Assembly (NCBI GenBank): GCA_964634565.1
Contig: CAZWLP010000004.1
Span: forward strand, 1-64,000
Source of the DNA: JAUVKT01 sp964634565
GTDB taxonomy: Bacteria; Bacteroidota; Bacteroidia; Bacteroidales; VadinHA17
Reading direction: 5' to 3'
DNA length: 64,000 nucleotides
The position numbers were made by a program, and so were the translations under genes. This document shows positions 1 through 8,900 of the stretch, piece by piece (position 1 is the stretch's first letter; every line of letters starts with the position of its first letter). Below the pieces are notes generated by a model. It saw nothing but the letters and a program-made list of their open reading frames with translations, searched no databases and was not told where the DNA came from.

Positions 1-2
1 AT

Positions 3-875
3 ATAAATAACAATAATATATCGGGCTATGAAACTATTGAGCTGCTGGCTCATGAGCTTACTCATTCATGGGTAAATTCATTAAGCCCTCCTTCTGGTAA
101 GTTCTCCCAGTTCCTTTCTGAGGGTTTAGCTACTTATATGGGTGCAAAAGTTGCAGGAGAACTTTGTGGTGAATTTCAGGAATATAGATTATGGTCCAGA
201 AACTTTGAAGAGTATCAATCAATATTGCCTAAAGCAGTCCCGCCGGCAGACGTCACAGAGAATCTGATGTTTGCAAAAAATTCGGTTTACCGGGGTGTAG
301 TTTATTTTAAGGGAGCTTATTTCTTTAAATTTCTGGAAAATTATTCCGGTACGGAAATTTTTAAGGACATACTGGAAAAAGTTTTGTCAGAGAAGGCGAC
401 AACGGGGTTTACTATGGATAACCTGAGAGAAGCATCCAAAGATATCATTGGAAAGGATTTTACCTACCTGTTTGAAGATTTTCTCTTTAGTACTGATCTG
501 CCTGAGGATGATGAGCTGAATGAATATTTTAATCAAAGAGTCGATAATAATAATCAGGTAACAATACAGGCAACTATTGATACAGTATTATTCTATCTCG
601 ACAATAATGATAGTGATGGAGTGCTTAGCTCTTTTTCTGACAACCCAAGGTTTGTTAGCGATAAAATCTTGAGACAGATATCTGCTACAGCGTCAAATTG
701 GAAATTTAAAGATACCTCAGTTGAGGATTGTCGATTTTATCTGCTTAATGAGCATATAATTGAATGCTATTGCACGGTAATGCTTAATGATGGAAGTTCA
801 ATAGCAAAAATGAATGCTGTAATTACCCTGGTGACCGACCCAGGATGGAAACTTACAAGCATTAAATTTCAATAG
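3..875 (+). CDS. M1-type (gluzincin) metallopeptidase, C-terminal part
   Basis: The gene runs in from the left edge, so its start and N-terminal domain are missing; about 290 residues are visible. The frame opens with a zinc-binding HELTH motif (codons at 51-65). Exactly 18 residues later comes the third ligand glutamate in SEGLATY (codon 120-122), which is the HExxH-x18-E spacing of the M1 aminopeptidase family. A segment resembling the M1 YxKGAxFF helix follows near 290-330, with a helical C-terminal region after that. It probably cleaves peptides outside the cytoplasm, but the signal sequence lies outside the window. An internal ATG at 138 would start after the active site, so it is not the true start. 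A metallophosphoesterase follows 26 bp downstream on the same strand. Confidence 0.8.
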   Translation: MNNNNISGYETIELLAHELTHSWVNSLSPPSGKFSQFLSEGLATYMGAKVAGELCGEFQEYRLWSRNFEEYQSILPKAVPPADVTENLMFAKNSVYRGVVYFKGAYFFKFLENYSGTEIFKDILEKVLSEKATTGFTMDNLREASKDIIGKDFTYLFEDFLFSTDLPEDDELNEYFNQRVDNNNQVTIQATIDTVLFYLDNNDSDGVLSSFSDNPRFVSDKILRQISATASNWKFKDTSVEDCRFYLLNEHIIECYCTVMLNDGSSIAKMNAVITLVTDPGWKLTSIKFQ

Positions 876-901
876 TACTAAAGTCTGATGTTGAATCAAT
901 T

Positions 902-1645
902 ATGGACAGTATTGCAATAATCTCAGATATACATGGGAATATCTGGGCTCTGGAAGCAGTCCTAGATGATATACAGAGGAGAGGAATTACAAGAATTATA
1001 AACCTTGGTGATAGTTTATATGGCCCTTTAATGCCTTTTCAAACCTACAAGCTTCTTTTAGCTTCAGAAGCAATATCTATCTCCGGGAATGAGGATAGAA
1101 TTATTTGCGATAATTATGCCAGGCAGTGCAAGAATCCGATATTAGAATATCTTTTTTCAGAGCTCAATGGCGATGTTGTTTCATGGCTGGCAAATCTGCC
1201 CTCTTATTATATATATAATAATCAAATATATTGTTGTCATGGGAGCCCAGGTTATGATTCGTTTTATCTGCTTGAAAAGGTAGGTAATGGTATTGTGTCA
1301 ATAAGAGATGAAGAGGAAATTATAGACTCGCTGTCAGGTATAGAACAGGGGCTTGTGGCATGTGCTCACAGTCATGTGCCTAAGATGGTCAGAGTCAATG
1401 GAACATATATTCTAAATGCAGGCAGTGTTGGTCTTCAGGCATATACTGACGATGTTCCTGAATCTCATGCTATGCAAAATTATAATCCATATCCAAGCTA
1501 CCTGAACCTCTCGATAGATTCTGGAGAGGTCATGGTAGCTGAGATTATTAGAGTTCATTACAACTTTGAAAAAGCTGCAAAAACAGCTGAAAGAAATCAT
1601 AGGAAGGACTGGGCCCGATGGTTACGCACTGGCAAAGTATATTAG
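902..1645 (+). CDS. Metallophosphoesterase, YfcE/ApaH-like
   Basis: A 247-residue cytoplasmic protein without signal peptide. It carries the ordered metallophosphoesterase motifs: SDIHGN near residue 8, NLGDS near 35, SGNEDR near 60 in the GNHD position, CCHGSP near 117, and CAHSHVP near 155. These supply the two-metal site. The family hydrolyses phosphomonoesters, phosphodiesters or dinucleoside polyphosphates; the substrate cannot be told from sequence. Its length fits the single-domain family. It follows the M1 peptidase by 26 bp and may be cotranscribed. It ends 10 bp from the convergent erythromycin-esterase-like gene, so there is almost no room for separate terminators. Confidence 0.85.
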   Translation: MDSIAIISDIHGNIWALEAVLDDIQRRGITRIINLGDSLYGPLMPFQTYKLLLASEAISISGNEDRIICDNYARQCKNPILEYLFSELNGDVVSWLANLPSYYIYNNQIYCCHGSPGYDSFYLLEKVGNGIVSIRDEEEIIDSLSGIEQGLVACAHSHVPKMVRVNGTYILNAGSVGLQAYTDDVPESHAMQNYNPYPSYLNLSIDSGEVMVAEIIRVHYNFEKAAKTAERNHRKDWARWLRTGKVY

Positions 1646-1655
1646 TATTAATATG

Positions 1656-3053
1656 TCATTCAGATTTTGTTTTGAGGACCCATTTTCCCGAAATGTTCAG
1701 AGGGCGAATCTCTTTGAAGTGGAAAATAATATCATATGCCTCTACCAGGTTAACAGTCCTGTCATCCTTGTAGTGTGCCAGGGTATTGCCTATGTAAAAA
1801 TCTCCTACTCCCAGGAAGGGCCTGATAGTGTCAAGGTAGGTATAAAGCTTTGTTCCAGTGTCGATATTTCTCAGGTCCAGAACGAAGTTCTTATACCTGG
1901 CTGATTCAAAGAGCCTGTTTACGGAACCTTCAGGTGGAATTGTGTCGATATATATTATATGAGGAGCTGTGTCCTTACCCGTAAGAGTATCGGTCTCCAC
2001 AGCGATAATCTGCCCCCTGTTAAAAGATGTTCCGACCACCTGGTATTTATCATTAAGCTGCTCTCTAAGATAGAATCCCATGGATGAAGCTCCTTCGGGA
2101 TAGTAATGTGGGTCCAGGTTTGGAACAACGCACAGATGTGCATTGTGAGCCCATACTACAATACTTGAACTATCATCATATTGTTTTAAAGCCCACAAAA
2201 TATTTTCTGCCATAAACTCATCGCGTTTGTGTCCTTTACCGTTATAAACGTTAAAAAGAAAGGTGTGAGAGGTCAGCATGCAATCTATCAGATGTAGAAT
2301 TTTTGATTCTGAAGCTGTTTCTGTAAATGTGTCTTTCGAGTTGATATATGATAATGATATCTCTTTTATTGTCAGTATAAGGGCTTCGATTGATTTGAAT
2401 TCTTCTTCTTTCATTCCCCTGTATTCGGGTCTTCCAGTTATTGATAGTTCAGTAAGTTCCTTATCAATTATCTGTGACAGACCCTGATCCAGGTGACTTA
2501 TATTATATTGCAATCTTTCGGGAGTAAACATATCAAGCTGGCAATCTATGCCAGTGAAGTGAACCTTTTCAGATTCCTCTTTTGAGGAGTTGTACTCCCT
2601 CATCCATACCAGCAGTCTTTTGACTTCCTTATTTGATTGTATCCAGGACAGATCGTATATTAGTGAGTCAATATTACCGGTTCCATTGATCACATAGTCG
2701 TCGATTTCGAGCGACCTTTCATAATTGAATTCATAGCAAATTGCTTTGCAGCCTTTGTTCTCTACCAGGTACCTGAAAATATCAGATTTTAGTCCCATAA
2801 GGGTAGAAGACCCATGTGCAGCCTCACCCAGACCATATATCTTTGTTCCTTTTGCAGTAAAAACCCTGTTCAGAATTTTATCACTAACAATCCCGGCTTG
2901 TTCAGGCTCCAGTTCAATTGCATACATATTCAGTTCTCTTATCTCGGGAGATAAATTAATATCCGTTCTTTTTTTACAGCAAAAGAAGGTTGCCAGAGAT
3001 ATAATCAGGACTGCACTGAGAATCTTTGATCCGAGTGACATAAATTGGTTCAT
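1656..3053 (-). CDS. Erythromycin esterase-like lipoprotein
   Basis: A 465-residue protein of the erythromycin esterase (EreA/EreB-like) superfamily. The signature GLGEAAHGS lies near residues 74-82, with the glutamate and histidine that form the active site in this family. A CYEFNYE segment follows near 105 and WAHNAHL near 300. The N-terminus is a hydrophobic signal ending in FFCCKK, so it is probably a lipoprotein anchored at Cys25 or Cys26. The true substrate is unknown; many relatives do not act on macrolides, so antibiotic resistance should not be assumed. It is the last gene of a minus-strand run of secreted hydrolases. Confidence 0.8.
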   Translation of the reverse strand: MNQFMSLGSKILSAVLIISLATFFCCKKRTDINLSPEIRELNMYAIELEPEQAGIVSDKILNRVFTAKGTKIYGLGEAAHGSSTLMGLKSDIFRYLVENKGCKAICYEFNYERSLEIDDYVINGTGNIDSLIYDLSWIQSNKEVKRLLVWMREYNSSKEESEKVHFTGIDCQLDMFTPERLQYNISHLDQGLSQIIDKELTELSITGRPEYRGMKEEEFKSIEALILTIKEISLSYINSKDTFTETASESKILHLIDCMLTSHTFLFNVYNGKGHKRDEFMAENILWALKQYDDSSSIVVWAHNAHLCVVPNLDPHYYPEGASSMGFYLREQLNDKYQVVGTSFNRGQIIAVETDTLTGKDTAPHIIYIDTIPPEGSVNRLFESARYKNFVLDLRNIDTGTKLYTYLDTIRPFLGVGDFYIGNTLAHYKDDRTVNLVEAYDIIFHFKEIRPLNISGKWVLKTKSE

Positions 3054-3081
3054 TTATTATTTACTAAGATTATAAAAAGTT

Positions 3082-3297
3082 TCATTTGGCTCTATATACA
3101 TTTATTTCCAATTGCATCAATGGCTTTTCATTATGCATTGTGAAAGGAATTATTACTGAATCTGGTTTATCATTTAAAATTTCGTAATATCCGGGACCTG
3201 TAAATACAACTGTATCCTGACTTTTTGCCTGGCTGGCCATTAAGTACATAATGAATGGCAATAGTGCACTGATCAGTTTAAATTTATTGATAGTCAT
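3082..3297 (-). CDS. Short secreted protein, possible truncated retropepsin-like protease
   Basis: A 71-residue protein with a clear signal peptide (hydrophobic residues 9-23, likely cleavage after AKSQ). The mature part is about 44 residues. Its end, with an IIPF segment and then LMQLEINV, resembles the first strands of retropepsin-like proteins just before the DTG motif; compare VPF...LFDVTISD in the full-length gene at 57998-59209. The frame stops before any DTG, and only 28 bp separate it from the next gene. It may therefore be the 5' remnant of an aspartyl protease gene, or a genuine small exported protein. It starts 5 bp after the alpha/beta hydrolase stop, which supports translation within an operon. 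Confidence 0.55.
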   Translation of the reverse strand: MTINKFKLISALLPFIMYLMASQAKSQDTVVFTGPGYYEILNDKPDSVIIPFTMHNEKPLMQLEINVYRAK

Positions 3298-3302
3298 ACT
3301 AC

Positions 3303-4922
3303 TTATTTAATACATTCCTTTGCTGATTTAGCTGCATCTCTGTAAAATGAGTTCCGGAAAAAATCTCCATTTTCTCTCCAATCTCCATAAGTGGATGGGT
3401 TGTTGCCACATCTGTACCATAGCTTATTCCAGTAGATAAATATAAATGTTCTCGATCTTTTACCGCTTTCACTATCGCTAAAGTAAATTGGAAATAACTC
3501 ACCATCTACAGGTGATTTCGGAAAATCGGGTATACGAAATATATATAATTCCCTGAGCCAGTTCCTGTAATATTCTATCCTTGACATTGGCCAGTCCTTA
3601 AAGGAGAGCTTTCCCATTTTAAGGCTGTCACGCTGCATAGCAGCTGAAATAAATGACAGATGACAATCGACAGGAGTTGATTGGTCAAAATATGATTCTC
3701 CTTTCTCAATGTTTTTCAGGATTTCTTTATAATGACTTATTCTGGATTTCTCGGAGTCACTTACCGGGCTATCCAGGTTATCATCAAAATACAGGTCATG
3801 CTTATCCCTGATGCTTTGCTTGAACCTGTCCAGTTCAGATTCTTTTATTTCTGAGATTGTGTCGACGAAGCAATTCAGGTGCGAGAAAAACAAATCAGGT
3901 TCTTCCATAAAGGGGGAGTGTGCACTTTTTGAGAATACCAGCATTTTTGCATTAGGATGGTTCTCATGCAGAATATAGGCTTTATCCCTGTTCCAGGTAA
4001 GATCATTAAGGCTCTCAATTATCAGTGTAGGAATGGGATTATTATCGAAACAGCCTTTCAGATTAATAGTTTTTTTGCTGGCATTCATTGTCTCGATAAA
4101 TTTGTTTTCCGCATCGAAAAGGAAGGCATATTTTATAGATCTTGCAAGACTCAGAGAATCTGGCTTATAGTAACTCTGCCTCTTCCAGTCGCCGTCTTTA
4201 TGATTATTATATACCAATAACTGAAGCTTTTCGAGACTAATATCTCTATTACTTTCCCCTAGCAATATCGAGTCTCTTAAGATTCTGAATCTTGCTCTTT
4301 CAGCATTACTTATATATTTTTGTTCCCTTGAATAACGAAGTTCATTCGAATGCAAACCGGTTCCTGCGCATACCAGAACCAGGCCTTTAACATTTTCGGG
4401 AAAGAGTGTTGTATAATATTGAGCCAGGAAACCACCATAGGAGTGACCAAGAACTATCCATTTATCTATATTAAGTTGTTTCCTTAAAGACTCCAGGTCG
4501 TTTACTGCCTGCTCAACCGAATATCCCTTTCCGGGATTATAGTCTGATTTACCACAACCACGCTGATCGTAATAGATTATTTCTGAGAATTGTTCAGCCC
4601 TGGCAAAGAAGGGGTGAAATTTATTATGTGCTCCACCCGGACCACCATTTATTACAACCATGGGTATACCCTCACCTCTGGTCTCGACATAAAGATTACA
4701 ATCTCCTATATTGATATACTTTCCTTTATACCCCATTTCATCACATAGAGATGGGATTTCAGGTATCTCCCAGCTTATTCTGTTTGAGACAGAGATAATC
4801 CTGTCAGTGACTTTTTCTCTTTTTATATCCACTGGTACTTTACCAGCCTGTTGTCCAAGTGCTGAAATATTAAGACTTAAAGCCAATATTATCACAGCAA
4901 TATTAAATTGATTTGTTTTCAT
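3303..4922 (-). CDS. Secreted alpha/beta hydrolase, proline iminopeptidase-like (S33), with C-terminal extension
   Basis: A 539-residue protein with a signal peptide (residues 1-24). The alpha/beta hydrolase core shows the oxyanion-type GGPGG at 93-97, DQRGCGKS near 119, the nucleophile elbow GHSYGG with Ser161, and a likely catalytic histidine in KSAHSPF near 334. This is the pattern of S33 proline iminopeptidases. S33 enzymes are usually 300-350 residues; here about 180 more residues follow (roughly 350-539), rich in Trp and Tyr, that I do not recognise. The gene overlaps the stop of the upstream GDDxY-repeat lipoprotein gene by 4 bp, which indicates translational coupling. A peptidase or esterase role in the periplasm is likely. 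Confidence 0.8.
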   Translation of the reverse strand: MKTNQFNIAVIILALSLNISALGQQAGKVPVDIKREKVTDRIISVSNRISWEIPEIPSLCDEMGYKGKYINIGDCNLYVETRGEGIPMVVINGGPGGAHNKFHPFFARAEQFSEIIYYDQRGCGKSDYNPGKGYSVEQAVNDLESLRKQLNIDKWIVLGHSYGGFLAQYYTTLFPENVKGLVLVCAGTGLHSNELRYSREQKYISNAERARFRILRDSILLGESNRDISLEKLQLLVYNNHKDGDWKRQSYYKPDSLSLARSIKYAFLFDAENKFIETMNASKKTINLKGCFDNNPIPTLIIESLNDLTWNRDKAYILHENHPNAKMLVFSKSAHSPFMEEPDLFFSHLNCFVDTISEIKESELDRFKQSIRDKHDLYFDDNLDSPVSDSEKSRISHYKEILKNIEKGESYFDQSTPVDCHLSFISAAMQRDSLKMGKLSFKDWPMSRIEYYRNWLRELYIFRIPDFPKSPVDGELFPIYFSDSESGKRSRTFIFIYWNKLWYRCGNNPSTYGDWRENGDFFRNSFYRDAAKSAKECIK

Positions 4923-6994
4923 TTATTATAATTTTTAAAATCGAACCTAAAGCTGTACATATTTCTGTCTGCTTTCTTTTCAATTATATTGTTTTTGAAG
5001 AAAAGTTCTTTTTCATTACCCGGACTTACAATATTATACTGGTCAAGTCCTGAGAGATCCATGGCAGAACCAAGAGAGCATTTTCTCATTCCCATTGCCA
5101 GTGGCCCGGATATCTTCATGCCGGTTTCTTCGAGTGATTGTGCGTCTCCAAATGATCCGTATCCAGGGTAGGAGCTATTTTTTATCCATTTATAACTGTC
5201 GTCTCCTGACATATCAATTGATATACCGATGGCTTTAATATCTCCAACACCGTATGATTTATTACCGAATAAATATTCGTCATCACCCCCGCCATCAATA
5301 AAAAAGGCTGCAGATTGATCTCTGCCATAAGCTATTATTTGCGAGATGCTTTCAGGTGGTGAATCAAGATTATATTTATCATTACCATCATCCTCGAGCA
5401 TGCAGCCAAGAGTATAGTGAGAAGCTGAGCCCTGGCTATGAGAAAGGGCATTGTACTTATCATCTCCACTGCGATCGTTAAGTATTCCCAATCCATAGTA
5501 ATAAGAGGCTCCCTGGCTAAAAGATTCTGCCAGATAAGTGTCGTTGCCTTTTATATCAATTAGTAAACCATGACCCCCGCCCATATTAAAGCCATCGCCG
5601 GCATCTGCCCACCTGCCTTTTGCAGCACCCTGGCAGAATGAGGCGCTCTGCGATATATATATATCATCCCCCATATGGTCTAATAATAAGCCTATGCCAC
5701 TGGTTCCGCCAAAACCCTGTGAATAAGAGGCCGAGATATAAGTATCCGATCCACCCCGGTCTGTAAGCATAGAATATCCGAAAAAGGCCGATCCCTGAGC
5801 GTAGCCTGATTTGCTAATATATTTGTCGTCCCCTTCTGAATCGTCCAGAATCGACATTCCTCCAAAAGAAAAAGCCTCTCCATATTTTGTGGAATAATAT
5901 GTATCATTTCCCCTTCTGTCGATCAGCATACTTATTCCGAAAAAAGAGCAGGCGATATTCTTTTCTTCAATCTCAGAGCCATAAGTATCTTTGCCATCAA
6001 GGTCTATTACAAGGCTTATCGGAGTATCAGGGCCAAAGGCACATGCAGTATTTGAAAGATAGACATCATCACCTCCGAGATCAATCAGAAGCATGTATTC
6101 TGAATATATTGTATCATTATTTTCAGTAAAGACACCAATTTTGCCCATAGATGTTTCGATCTCAATTCCGGAGATTATTTCGGTATAATCAGTCATATTA
6201 TCTTCAAATCTTCTTAGAGTTTCATAAACTCTTTCTGTGAGGATCCTGGATGTAAATGCAATCATTTGCATATCTATTCCATAAAAGAGACTCTTATGAA
6301 GGTTTGAGTCAAGCTCCTTAGCCACGAAAGGCTTTATTATGCAATCTATTCTCCCGATACCTTTTGCCTCCTCCTTAATTATTTTGTTTACCGGAATATC
6401 TGAATTATTGATGTACTGCAACAGGTAATTACCGTCAGCTATAGCAAACAAGAGGTCAATTATTAGTTTCTGGAGGACTCCGGGTAATGATTCAATTTGT
6501 TTTTGAACTCCCCCGGAGTATTTCAGTCCGATTCCTTTTTCTGATACGGGATATGATAGTGCGATAAGAGCATTATCCAGTCTGCTAAAGGAGTTCAGAT
6601 TTCGTTTATTCAGTAAGCCGCCTGAAATAGGAGGCCCATAGCCGCCGGCAGAAATGCCACTTAGCCTGTGCAACATTTGTAACTGATCCATAATATCTCT
6701 TGATTCAGAAATATTATCAACTATTAACCTTGAATAATCAGCTACCTCAACAGGATTACTGAGACCATAGAGGATAGAGTTACTGCAAAATGGAATTTTC
6801 GTAAAATTATTGCCATGAAAATATGACTCAATCAATCCTTCGCTACGGGCTAAGTGGCTCTCTCTGTTTATTGTATTACTAATCAGATCTTTGTAGTTAT
6901 TGCCAGAATTCAGGTCAGGTTTATTATCTATATTATTACATGCTAATATCATTGTTAAAAGAAGGAAGCATATAATTGTTAACCTGTGATTCAT
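4919..6994 (-). CDS. Lipoprotein with about eleven GDDxY beta-solenoid-like repeats
   Basis: A 691-residue predicted lipoprotein (signal ends MILACNN, Cys19). Residues about 25-300 form a helical region without a recognised family. From about 305 to 665 the protein consists of units of roughly 27-40 residues. Each carries a G-[DNKS]-D-x-Y turn (GDDVY, GKDTY, GNDTY, GDDKY, GSDTY, GDDIY, GDDEY, GDDSY and a degenerate GLDQY) and often an SQG or GYAQG segment followed by a G-x-[LS]-x-D strand. The pattern suggests a calcium-binding-like or stacked beta-solenoid fold, but the function is unknown. It lies 25 bp downstream of the S41 peptidase and overlaps the alpha/beta hydrolase by 4 bp, so it probably works in the same exported hydrolase set. 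Confidence 0.75.
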   Translation of the reverse strand: MNHRLTIICFLLLTMILACNNIDNKPDLNSGNNYKDLISNTINRESHLARSEGLIESYFHGNNFTKIPFCSNSILYGLSNPVEVADYSRLIVDNISESRDIMDQLQMLHRLSGISAGGYGPPISGGLLNKRNLNSFSRLDNALIALSYPVSEKGIGLKYSGGVQKQIESLPGVLQKLIIDLLFAIADGNYLLQYINNSDIPVNKIIKEEAKGIGRIDCIIKPFVAKELDSNLHKSLFYGIDMQMIAFTSRILTERVYETLRRFEDNMTDYTEIISGIEIETSMGKIGVFTENNDTIYSEYMLLIDLGGDDVYLSNTACAFGPDTPISLVIDLDGKDTYGSEIEEKNIACSFFGISMLIDRRGNDTYYSTKYGEAFSFGGMSILDDSEGDDKYISKSGYAQGSAFFGYSMLTDRGGSDTYISASYSQGFGGTSGIGLLLDHMGDDIYISQSASFCQGAAKGRWADAGDGFNMGGGHGLLIDIKGNDTYLAESFSQGASYYYGLGILNDRSGDDKYNALSHSQGSASHYTLGCMLEDDGNDKYNLDSPPESISQIIAYGRDQSAAFFIDGGGDDEYLFGNKSYGVGDIKAIGISIDMSGDDSYKWIKNSSYPGYGSFGDAQSLEETGMKISGPLAMGMRKCSLGSAMDLSGLDQYNIVSPGNEKELFFKNNIIEKKADRNMYSFRFDFKNYNK

Positions 6995-7019
6995 AGCAAT
7001 ATTTCTTCAGAGACTGCTG

Positions 7020-8726
7020 TTATTCTTTCATTGACTCGAATATTTTAAGCGCGTACCTGATCTCTGAGTTCGGGTCAAAATGGTACTCTTTTAACATCTC
7101 GTATGTAAGCTTGTAATCCGGAGACAGGACCTTTCTTTCACCCTTTACCTCAGGATAAACAAGGTAAGCATCTTTGGATATAGCAAGCCTGATTCCTGTA
7201 TTACTGAGGCTCACATACATCAGGTTGCCAAAACCATTTCCTGATTGACCTGAAGTACTGCCAACAATGCTTGCTCCAGAGATGCTCAGGTGCCTGAGAA
7301 AGGTAAAAGCTGAACTGAAGGTATTATGGCTGCTGGTGACGAAAACATTTTCAGGTGTATATATCCTGTTATTTTCTCCTGAGATAATCTCCTGCATAAA
7401 GGATTTTATACCTCCATATTTTATTCCCAGCCCGGTTTTAATATCAATTTTTCCTGAAGTTGCCAGATTAATATATTTTTCTGTACTGAAGTCATAATCA
7501 TTTTCGTTTATCTGGTATGACTGTATCCTGCTGTATTCCCTGTTAAGCTGGTCTATTGATTTTCCTGGATTTTGCTCAAAGTAGTAAGAGGATAATTTCT
7601 TTACACTGGGCGTTCCCTTAATTATTTCAACAAGAGCGTCCTGACCATACAAAAAGTATATCAATATATCCGACATAAGTGAGTTTCCCCCGGTGTTCTT
7701 GCTCAGGTCAACAATAAGGTTTTTTGTCCCGGCACTTTTCATTTCGTTAAGCAGATCCTTAAACAAATCTGCAGCTGATGGTATCCCTTCAAGGATTTCC
7801 TCGAAATTATCAGGAGCTTCTTTCCCATTATATCTTTTATAATATGCTGCTGCCGTAGCACTTATATCCTTCTTATTGGCTATTGACTCAAACATCTCAC
7901 GGTATGCGGTCAGTTCATCAATTTTTAACAGTGCTGTTTCTTTATCCCTGTCAAGGAAAACGTAGTTAAAATCGCTTCTGGTGAGGTCTGGCAGGGGGAT
8001 TTTTGATTCTGGCATAATCAAATCCTTTCTGTCGTTTATATGAGTGTTCTTTGTAAGGGTAATAAGATCTCCCTTTTCAAGTTCCAGAACAAGCTTTATT
8101 TTATCCGATCCATCCCATTCGGGTATAATATCCGCCAGGTATGGTTTAATCCTCAGATAATCTTTCAACATTATAAGACAGTGATAATCATTTTCAATCC
8201 CAAAAAGATTATATAATCTCTTCATCATCTGCTCGAGTGTCACTCCTTCAACTGAGATAAGTCTTGCTCCTATAAGTTTCCTGTCTTTTTTATCATATAC
8301 CCCATTTACATAAATTTCCCGTTCAACAGATCCGAGTGAAAATGGCAAACCTCCAGGCTGTTCTTTATCATAATTATACGCAGTTGCAATTCTGGTATGA
8401 GCATCTGATATAGATGCAATAAAGGGCCTTATCAGGCGAGCATACTCATCCTTTGTCATGCCTCCGGAAGGTATAGACTGTAGGATATTCTGGAATTTAC
8501 GATTGAATTCCACTTTGCCACCAGAGTACATGTAGGGATCAGGATGTATGGACTCTAAAAAGTCTACAAGTTGCCTTGTATCAGATGTAAGTTTCTCTTT
8601 TGAAAAAAGTTCCTCTACAGGGGGATCTTCAATCTGGGACTTTACCTGGGCCCGCATTACATTATTATTTAATGTAATAATAAACAGGATAATCAGATAT
8701 ATAAATATTCTTTTTTTTATTTCCAT
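7020..8726 (-). CDS. Secreted S41-family peptidase
   Basis: A 568-residue protein with a signal peptide ending near MRAQ (residue 27). The N-terminal half contains the LVDFLESIHPDPY segment typical of Bacteroidota S41 peptidases and a DAHTRI motif. The protease core shows NLIVDLSKNTGGN near 345 and TSSHNTFSSAF near 470, where the nucleophilic serine of C-terminal processing peptidases is expected. The usual PDZ is weak or diverged around 145-180. It would cleave exported proteins in the periplasm. It is the first gene of the minus-strand run down to 1656 and is divergent from the esterase at 8901, so its promoter should lie in 8727-8900. Confidence 0.8.
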   Translation of the reverse strand: MEIKKRIFIYLIILFIITLNNNVMRAQVKSQIEDPPVEELFSKEKLTSDTRQLVDFLESIHPDPYMYSGGKVEFNRKFQNILQSIPSGGMTKDEYARLIRPFIASISDAHTRIATAYNYDKEQPGGLPFSLGSVEREIYVNGVYDKKDRKLIGARLISVEGVTLEQMMKRLYNLFGIENDYHCLIMLKDYLRIKPYLADIIPEWDGSDKIKLVLELEKGDLITLTKNTHINDRKDLIMPESKIPLPDLTRSDFNYVFLDRDKETALLKIDELTAYREMFESIANKKDISATAAAYYKRYNGKEAPDNFEEILEGIPSAADLFKDLLNEMKSAGTKNLIVDLSKNTGGNSLMSDILIYFLYGQDALVEIIKGTPSVKKLSSYYFEQNPGKSIDQLNREYSRIQSYQINENDYDFSTEKYINLATSGKIDIKTGLGIKYGGIKSFMQEIISGENNRIYTPENVFVTSSHNTFSSAFTFLRHLSISGASIVGSTSGQSGNGFGNLMYVSLSNTGIRLAISKDAYLVYPEVKGERKVLSPDYKLTYEMLKEYHFDPNSEIRYALKIFESMKE

Positions 8727-8900
8727 GACTGTTTTTAATGTAATATTTGTGGCATATTTTCATTTGTTTATAATTATTAAGATAATTGGTCGAATATTTC
8801 TATAAGATGTATTTTATGGTAGTAATATATTCAATGACTTGTAGATAGACCACTTATCGAAAATGCTATATACCTGCTTTTCTGTTAGTTTATATTTACC
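8727..8900. promoter_or_regulatory. Divergent intergenic region for the S41 run and the esterase gene
   Basis: 174 AT-rich bases lie between the start codons of two oppositely directed genes, so both promoters must be here or very near. I could not point to a convincing -33/-7 pair on either strand. No clear palindrome is visible. Confidence 0.45.

Noticed and set aside
1566..1904. Open frame of 112 codons on the plus strand
   Set aside because: It overlaps the ends of two convergent genes, begins inside the metallophosphoesterase gene and is antisense to the esterase-like gene; no family signal is present.
1656..3053. Macrolide resistance gene
   Set aside because: Only the superfamily signature is seen. 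Many erythromycin-esterase-like proteins have other substrates, and the gene lies in a general hydrolase operon without mobile elements.
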